A stretch of DNA of 64,000 nucleotides from contig NZ_JAMXRU010000002.1 of assembly GCF_024124745.1 (NCBI RefSeq), positions 1-64,000 on the forward strand. Direction: 5' to 3'. The DNA comes from Aeromicrobium sp. CnD17-E. Its GTDB lineage: Bacteria; Actinomycetota; Actinomycetes; Propionibacteriales; Nocardioidaceae. Of this stretch, positions 59,412-64,000 are shown in pieces (position 1 is the first letter of the stretch; the number at the start of each line of letters is the position of its first letter). Made by a program: the position numbers and the translations under genes. Under the pieces are notes generated by a model, which was not told where the DNA came from, did not search any database, and worked only from the letters and a program-made list of their open reading frames with translations.

Positions 59412-60767
59412 TCAGCGTGCGACGTCGAGCTCCTCGTCCTTGCGGGGCGTGTAGCCGTGGTCGTCGTCGACCATCGTCGTCTCGTCGAACGGGTCGTCAC
59501 CAGCCAGGACGGCGTCGAGCTTCTGCCGGTCGATCGAGTGCGTCCAGGTGCCGATGAGCACCGTCGCGACCGCGTTGCCGGCGAAGTTCGTCAGCGCACG
59601 CGCCTCCGACATGAAGCGGTCGATGCCGACGATGAGGCCGACGCCGTCGACCAGGTCGGGTCGGTGCGACTGCAGGCCGCCGGCCAGCGTCGCGAGACCA
59701 GCGCCGGTCACGCCCGCCGCACCCTTGGACGCGATCATCATGAACAGCAGCAGGGAGAGCTGCTCGCCGAAGCTCAGCGGGTCGCCGGTGGCCGCCGCGA
59801 CGAACAGGGTCGCCATCGTCAGGTAGATCGCGGTGCCGTCGAGGTTGAAGGAGTAGCCGGTCGGCACCACGACGCCGACGGTCGACTGGTGGACACCCGC
59901 GTGCTCCATCTTGGCGATGAGGCGCGGCAGGGCCGACTCCGACGACGACGTCGAGACGATGAGCAGGAACTCACGGCCCAGGTACTTCAGCAGGCTGAAG
60001 ATGTTGATGCCGGTGACGGCCTTGAGCAGCGCACCCAGGATGCCGAAGACGAACAGGAAGCACGTGATGTAGAAGCCGATCATGAGGACGGCGAGGCTGC
60101 GCAGGGCGTCCATGCCGGTCTCGCCCACCACGGCGGCGATCGCGCCGAAGGCGCCGATGGGGGCCAGCCACATGATCATGGCGAGCACGCGGAACACGAG
60201 CTTCTGCAGGTAGCCGACGCCGACGAGGATCGGCTCGCCCGCGCGACCCATGGCCTGCAGCGCGAAGCCGACGAGCAGGGCGACGAAGAGCGCCTGCAGC
60301 ACGTCGCCCGACGTGAGGGAGGAGACCATCGTGTCCGGGATCATGTGCAGGATGAACTCGGCGGTCGTCTGCTTCTCGCTGCCGGCCGACTCGGCCGCCT
60401 TCGCCGCACCCTCCGGCGTGATCTGCAGGCCCTCGCCCGGGTGCAGGATGTTGCCGACGGCCAGGCCGATCGCCAGGGCGAACGTCGACATCGTGATGAA
60501 GTAGCCGAGCGCCATGCCGCCGACCTTGCCCACCTGCGCGGCGCTGCGGACCGAGCCGACGCCGAGGACGATGGTGCAGAAGATGACGGGGCCGATCATC
60601 ATCTTGATCAGCTTGACGAAGCCCTCGCCGAGCGGCTTGAGCTCCTTCGCGACGTCGGGTGCCGCGAAGCCGACGGCGATGCCGGCGAGCACCGCGACGA
60701 TGACCGCGATGTAGAGGTAGTGCGTGCGGTCGCGCCGGGTGCGCGCCTGCGGGGTCGTGCTGGTCAT
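59412..60767 (-). CDS. dctA: C4-dicarboxylate:cation symporter DctA (SLC1 family)
   Basis: A 451-residue membrane transporter importing succinate, fumarate or malate with cations. SLC1 hallmarks are present: the serine-rich hairpin LIVSTSSSESALPRLI (about residues 268-283), VVPTGYSFNLDGTAIYLTMA (about 300-319) and LIVGIDRFMSEARALTNFAGNAVAT (in part). It has about eight helices and two hairpin loops. It is divergent from a CitA/DcuS-like sensor kinase and its regulator, with palindromic sites between, so it is very likely their target. Confidence 0.93.
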   Translation of the reverse strand: MTSTTPQARTRRDRTHYLYIAVIVAVLAGIAVGFAAPDVAKELKPLGEGFVKLIKMMIGPVIFCTIVLGVGSVRSAAQVGKVGGMALGYFITMSTFALAIGLAVGNILHPGEGLQITPEGAAKAAESAGSEKQTTAEFILHMIPDTMVSSLTSGDVLQALFVALLVGFALQAMGRAGEPILVGVGYLQKLVFRVLAMIMWLAPIGAFGAIAAVVGETGMDALRSLAVLMIGFYITCFLFVFGILGALLKAVTGINIFSLLKYLGREFLLIVSTSSSESALPRLIAKMEHAGVHQSTVGVVVPTGYSFNLDGTAIYLTMATLFVAAATGDPLSFGEQLSLLLFMMIASKGAAGVTGAGLATLAGGLQSHRPDLVDGVGLIVGIDRFMSEARALTNFAGNAVATVLIGTWTHSIDRQKLDAVLAGDDPFDETTMVDDDHGYTPRKDEELDVAR

Positions 60768-60802
60768 GGTTCCTCCTGTGGGACGACCTGCCCACCGTGC
60801 CC

Positions 60803-60856
60803 GGTCACGTGACCCCGGTCACCGTTGCGTACATAGAGTTCGGTGACCGCGGTCAC
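60803..60856. promoter_or_regulatory. Repeated GGTCAC palindromes between dctA and the sensor-kinase operon
   Basis: GGTCACGTGACC (60803-60814) and GTGACCGCGGTCAC (60843-60856) are perfect palindromes, with another GGTCAC at 60817-60822. Their spacing across the divergent promoter suggests binding of the linked response regulator to both sides. Confidence 0.7.
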
Positions 60857-60887
60857 AACGGCTTCGTCGAGGTGGGACGATGCGGTC

Positions 60888-62474
60888 GTGCCCCGCCCGT
60901 CGTCCGTCGCGCGCCAGATCCTGCTCTGGCAGGTCGTCGTCGTGTGCGTGCTGGTGCTCGGCGGTGTGACGGCCGCCTGGTTCGACGCGCGCGCCGACGC
61001 GACGGCCTCGGCCCGGCAGCGGGCGCTCGACCTCGCCGTGGCCGTGGCCGACTCCCCCACGGTGCGGGAGGCGGTGCGCACGACGGACCCGTCGGCGGTG
61101 CTCCAGCCGTTCGCCGAGCAGGTGCGGCGCGACAGCGGCACCGACTTCGTCGTCATCATGTCGCGCGACGGCATCCGCTACTCCCACCCCGACCCGACCA
61201 ACATCGGCAAGCGCTTCCTCGGCTCGATCACCCAGGCCCAGGCCGGCCGGACGTACAGCGAGGAGTACGTCGGCACGCTCGGACCGTCGGTCCGGGCGGT
61301 GGTGCCCGTGCGCGCGGGGGCCGGCGACGACGACGTCGTGGCGCTCGTGTCGGTCGGGATCCGCACGGCGAAGCAGCGCGACGAGGTCGTCGACGCGCTC
61401 CCCCGGATCCTCGGCGCAGCAGCCCTGGCCGCCCTGGTGGGCATCCTCGGCGCGTGGCTCATCCACCGCCGCCTGCGCCGCCAGACGCACGGGCTGGGCG
61501 AGCAGGAGATCACCCGCATGTACGAGTACTACGACGCGGTGCTGCGCGCGGTGCGCGAGGGACTCGTGCTCGTCGACTCCGGCGGCCGGGTGAGCCTCGT
61601 GAACCGCGAGGCGGAGCGTCTGCTCGACGTCGAGGCATCGCGGGCCGTCGGCCGCGACGTCGCGGAGCTCGGCCTGGAGCCGACCCTGACCGACGCGGTC
61701 CGCGCGGGCGGACCGCTCTCCGACGTGGTGGTGGCACTCGCCGACCGCGTGCTCATCGTCAACGCGGCCCGCGCCCGCTGGGAGGGCCGCGACGTCGGCA
61801 CGGTGCTCACGGTGCGCGACCGCACGGAGCTGCAGGGCGTGACGGCTGAGCTCGACACGGTGCGCAGCCTGGCCGACTCGCTGCGGTCGCAGAGCCACGA
61901 GTCGGCGAACCGGCTGCACACGATGGTCTCCCTCGTCGAGATGGGCCGCACGGACGAGGCGGTCGAGTTCGCGACGCACGAGATGCGCCTCGCGCAGGGC
62001 CTGACGGACCAGATGGTGGCCGCGGTGGAGGAGCCGGTGGTGTCGGCGCTGCTGCTCGGCAAGTCGGCGCAGGCGCACGAGCGCGGCGTGCGGCTCGACG
62101 TCGACCCCGGGTCCGTGGTCACCGGCCTGCCGCTCGGCCCGCACGACGCGGTGACGGTGCTGGGGAACCTGCTCGACAACGCGATCGACGCGGCGCAGGG
62201 CACGACGACGGCGACCGTGGCGGTGCACCTGCACGCCAGCGACGCGCACCTCGACGTCGTGGTCGAGGACTCCGGCCCTGGCATCCCCGAGGAGGCCCGC
62301 GACCAGGTCTTCGAGCGGGGCTGGTCGACGAAGGTCAACGACCGTCCGCACGGCCGAGGTCTGGGTCTGGCGCTGGTGGGTCAGGTGGTGCGCCGCCACG
62401 GCGGTAGCGTGCGCGTCGGCTCCGGTGCGCTCGGCGGGGCCATGGTCGAGGTGGAGATCGGGGAGGACGCGTGA
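60888..62474 (+). CDS. Sensor histidine kinase of the CitA/DcuS family
   Basis: A 528-residue membrane kinase. Transmembrane helix 1 is about residues 9-30 and an extracytoplasmic PAS-like sensor spans about 35-165 (DFVVIMSRDGIRYSHPDPTNIGKRFLGS, in part). Helix 2 is about 173-192, a cytosolic PAS about 215-300, then the unusual H-box SQSHESANRLHTM, NLLDNAIDAA (N-box) and HGRGLGLALV (G2-box). This is the layout of citrate/C4-dicarboxylate sensors. GTG 60888 is favoured; 60843 would lie within an operator. The stop overlaps the regulator start. Confidence 0.9.
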   Translation: MPRPSSVARQILLWQVVVVCVLVLGGVTAAWFDARADATASARQRALDLAVAVADSPTVREAVRTTDPSAVLQPFAEQVRRDSGTDFVVIMSRDGIRYSHPDPTNIGKRFLGSITQAQAGRTYSEEYVGTLGPSVRAVVPVRAGAGDDDVVALVSVGIRTAKQRDEVVDALPRILGAAALAALVGILGAWLIHRRLRRQTHGLGEQEITRMYEYYDAVLRAVREGLVLVDSGGRVSLVNREAERLLDVEASRAVGRDVAELGLEPTLTDAVRAGGPLSDVVVALADRVLIVNAARARWEGRDVGTVLTVRDRTELQGVTAELDTVRSLADSLRSQSHESANRLHTMVSLVEMGRTDEAVEFATHEMRLAQGLTDQMVAAVEEPVVSALLLGKSAQAHERGVRLDVDPGSVVTGLPLGPHDAVTVLGNLLDNAIDAAQGTTTATVAVHLHASDAHLDVVVEDSGPGIPEEARDQVFERGWSTKVNDRPHGRGLGLALVGQVVRRHGGSVRVGSGALGGAMVEVEIGEDA

Positions 62475-63142
62475 TCCGCACGCTGGTCGTCGAGGACGAG
62501 AGGGTCGCGGCGCAGGCGCACGCTCAGTACGTGCGCGACGTACCCGGCTTCGAGCTCGTCGCCGTCGCGATGTCGGCGCAGGACGCGGCGCGGGTGCTGC
62601 GGGAGGAGCCGGTCGACCTGGTGCTGCTCGACATGCACCTGCCCGACGGTCACGGCCTGCAGCTGCTGCGGCGGTTGCGGGCGGCCGGCAGCCGGGTCGA
62701 CGTGATCGCCGTGACGTCGGCGCGCGACGCCGAGGTGGTGCGCGACGCGGTGGCGCAGGGCGTGGTCGGCTACCTCATCAAGCCCTTCGCGTTCGGCGCG
62801 CTGCGCGAGCGGCTGCTCGCCTACCGGACGTTCCACGAGGGCCTGCAGGGCTCCGACGACCTCGACCAGGGCGCGGTCGACCGGATGCTCGAGTCGTTGC
62901 GGCCGACGTCCCGACCCGCCCTGCCGAAGGGGCTCGGGGCGGAGACGCTGGAGCAGGTGCGCGCGGCGCTGGCCGAGCACGGTCCGTCGTCGGCGAGCGA
63001 GGTGGGCGAGCACCTGGGCTCGTCACGGGTGACGGCGCGTCGCTACCTGGAGCACCTCGCCGAGACCGGCGAGGTCGCCCGGGTCACGCGGCTGGGTCGG
63101 GCTGGGCGTCCTGAGGTCGAGTACCGGCCGGGGCGCAGCTAG
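62471..63142 (+). CDS. Response regulator of the CitB/DcuR family
   Basis: A 223-residue regulator. The receiver domain (about residues 1-120) has the acidic pair VVEDE, phosphoacceptor D in VLLDMHLPDG, T/S in VTSARD and K in LIKPFAFGAL. The C-terminal part is a winged-helix (GPSSASEVGEHLGSSRVTARRYLEHL, in part) like DcuR/CitB. GTG 62471 overlaps the kinase gene by four bases. It probably activates dctA through the GGTCAC palindromes. Its 3' end overlaps the convergent DUF501 gene by 59 bases. Confidence 0.92.
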   Translation: MIRTLVVEDERVAAQAHAQYVRDVPGFELVAVAMSAQDAARVLREEPVDLVLLDMHLPDGHGLQLLRRLRAAGSRVDVIAVTSARDAEVVRDAVAQGVVGYLIKPFAFGALRERLLAYRTFHEGLQGSDDLDQGAVDRMLESLRPTSRPALPKGLGAETLEQVRAALAEHGPSSASEVGEHLGSSRVTARRYLEHLAETGEVARVTRLGRAGRPEVEYRPGRS

Positions 63143-63614
63143 AGCTGCCCCAGTAGTCGCCGAGCAGCTCGACGGCCTCGTCGCCGAGCGGATTCACGCC
63201 GGGGCCCTTGGCGAGGGCGTGGCCGACGAGCACGTGCAGGCACTTGACCCGCGTGGGCATCCCGCCGGCGCTGATGCCGTCGATCTCGGGCACGTGCGCG
63301 ACCGCCTCGCGCTCGGCGAGGTACTCGGCGTGGGCCCGCGCGTAGTGGTCGGCGAGGTCGGTGTCGTGGGTGAGCCGCTCGCTCATCTCGGCCATCAGGC
63401 CGGACGCCTCGAGGGTGCCGATGGCGCCGGCCAGCCTGGGGCAGGTGACGTAGTAGAGCGTCGGGAACGGCGTGCCGTCGGGCAGCCGCGGCTCGGTGCG
63501 GACCACGTTGGGGTGGCCGGACGGGCAGCGTGCGGCGATGCCGAGGACACCGCGGGCGGGCCGCCCGAGCTGCTCGGCGACGATCTCCAGGTCGCTCGGG
63601 CTCGGGTCAGTCAC
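63084..63614 (-). CDS. DUF501-family protein
   Basis: A 176-residue protein. The family core is present: ARCPSGHPNVVRTEPRLPDG (about residues 28-47), PFPTLYYVTCPRLAGAIGTLE (about 49-69) and GGMPTRVKCLHVLVGHALAKG (in part, about 117-136), with cysteines and histidines that look metal- or nucleotide-binding. In actinobacteria it lies between the divisome gene ftsB and ppx (compare Rv1025). ATG 63614 overlaps the ftsB-like gene by 8 bases. Function unknown. Confidence 0.9.
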   Translation of the reverse strand: MTDPSPSDLEIVAEQLGRPARGVLGIAARCPSGHPNVVRTEPRLPDGTPFPTLYYVTCPRLAGAIGTLEASGLMAEMSERLTHDTDLADHYARAHAEYLAEREAVAHVPEIDGISAGGMPTRVKCLHVLVGHALAKGPGVNPLGDEAVELLGDYWGSSSCAPAGTRPQDAQPDPAA

Positions 63615-64000
63615 GGTTCTTCAGCACCTCGTCGGGGTCGGGGACGGGCTGCTGGGCCGACGAGGTGCGTCCGGATGCCTCGACGCTGCCCCACAGCGTG
63701 TCGTACCACTGCTTCTGGGTGGGGTCCGGCGGGTCGTCGAGCCGGGGTGCGTCGCCTTCGACGGTGCCGTCGGCGCCGATGACGCGGTAGCCGACCTCAC
63801 CGGGCATGACCCAGCCGAAGCGCTCGCGCGCCTGCTGGCGGACGTAGGCGTCGTCGTTCCAGCGCGCCTTGGTGTCGCCGAGGTCCTCGATGGACGCCTG
63901 CCGCGTGGCGATCTCGGCCTTCAGCTGCTGCACCTCGCCACGCTGCTGCCACCAGGCGTGCAGCGCCGACGTGTACGACGCGAGCAGCAGGAGCAGCACC
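63607..64000 (-). CDS. FtsB/DivIC septum-formation protein, 5' end outside window
   Basis: The C-terminal 130 or so residues are in the window. A transmembrane segment (LLLLLASYTSALHAWW) is followed by a coiled-coil (QRGEVQQLKAEIATRQASIEDL) and the family motif YVRQQARERFGWVMPGEVGYRVI (in part). The proline/acid-rich tail ends DEVLKNRD. DivIC/FtsB proteins link FtsQ and FtsL in the divisome. In relatives the gene lies just downstream of eno, which should be outside the right edge. Confidence 0.9.
   Translation of the reverse strand, partial: VLLLLLASYTSALHAWWQQRGEVQQLKAEIATRQASIEDLGDTKARWNDDAYVRQQARERFGWVMPGEVGYRVIGADGTVEGDAPRLDDPPDPTQKQWYDTLWGSVEASGRTSSAQQPVPDPDEVLKNRD

Overview
The window is chromosomal DNA of a high-GC actinobacterium. 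Ordinary stretches are near 70% GC (one hand-counted line, 41521-41580, is 73%), starts are often GTG, and many genes have leaderless-looking starts. A mycothiol S-conjugate amidase (mca) implies mycothiol chemistry. The gene orders greA / DUF4307 / mca / small membrane protein / DUF255 protein and ftsB / DUF501 / ppx match those I know from Mycobacterium tuberculosis (Rv1080c-Rv1084 and Rv1024-Rv1026). The overall gene set suggests a Nocardioidaceae-like organism such as Aeromicrobium or Nocardioides; that placement is inference.

Layout. 1-4.8 kb: DUF255 thioredoxin-like protein, mca, greA. 4.9-9.4 kb: TetR, threonine ammonia-lyase, AI-2E transporter, msrA and small membrane proteins. 9.5-16.7 kb: a molybdenum block, with a molybdopterin oxidoreductase / ferredoxin / flavin reductase operon, an AraC regulator, and moaE-moaA-moaD plus a CBS protein. 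16.8-28 kb: housekeeping and stress genes (MFS, Mug, Hsp20, SDR, GNAT, phosphatase, SGNH hydrolase, Bax inhibitor-like, DinB, trmB, NCS2 permease) and two secreted proteins. 28-32.2 kb: a three-gene aromatic-catabolism operon with a divergent TetR. 32.2-39.4 kb: Lrp, a large TPP enzyme, a duplicated small-gene cluster and hrpB. 39.5-41.8 kb: a TetR-DHA2 efflux pair.

41.8-45.1 kb is the clearest foreign segment. It is a lower-GC, tightly packed three-gene operon encoding an sce7726-type PD-(D/E)XK-like protein, an sce7725-type protein and a zinc-finger plus RES-domain protein. It abuts a tRNA with a UAA anticodon and an unusually short variable region. I regard it as a candidate, functionally undescribed, defence or toxin system.

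45.1-54.2 kb: macro-domain protein, a MerR / FMN reductase / erythromycin-esterase-like set, a Pif1-like helicase with a BRCT tail, a lysine/tyrosine-rich secreted protein, aldo-keto reductase and 2-hydroxyacid dehydrogenase. 54.2-58.4 kb: DUF1232, DksA-like, LysR, LysE and a B12/radical-SAM protein, bracketed by two copies of a very long perfect palindrome with compensating base changes. 58.4-64 kb: ppx, then a dctA / sensor kinase / response regulator C4-dicarboxylate module lying between ppx and DUF501-ftsB.

Regulatory structure that can be read directly includes two HAIR-like (HspR) inverted repeats, at hsp20 and unexpectedly at the molybdoenzyme operon. There are also palindromic operators at the SDR, both TetR loci, MerR and dctA/dcuSR, and strong terminators between many genes.
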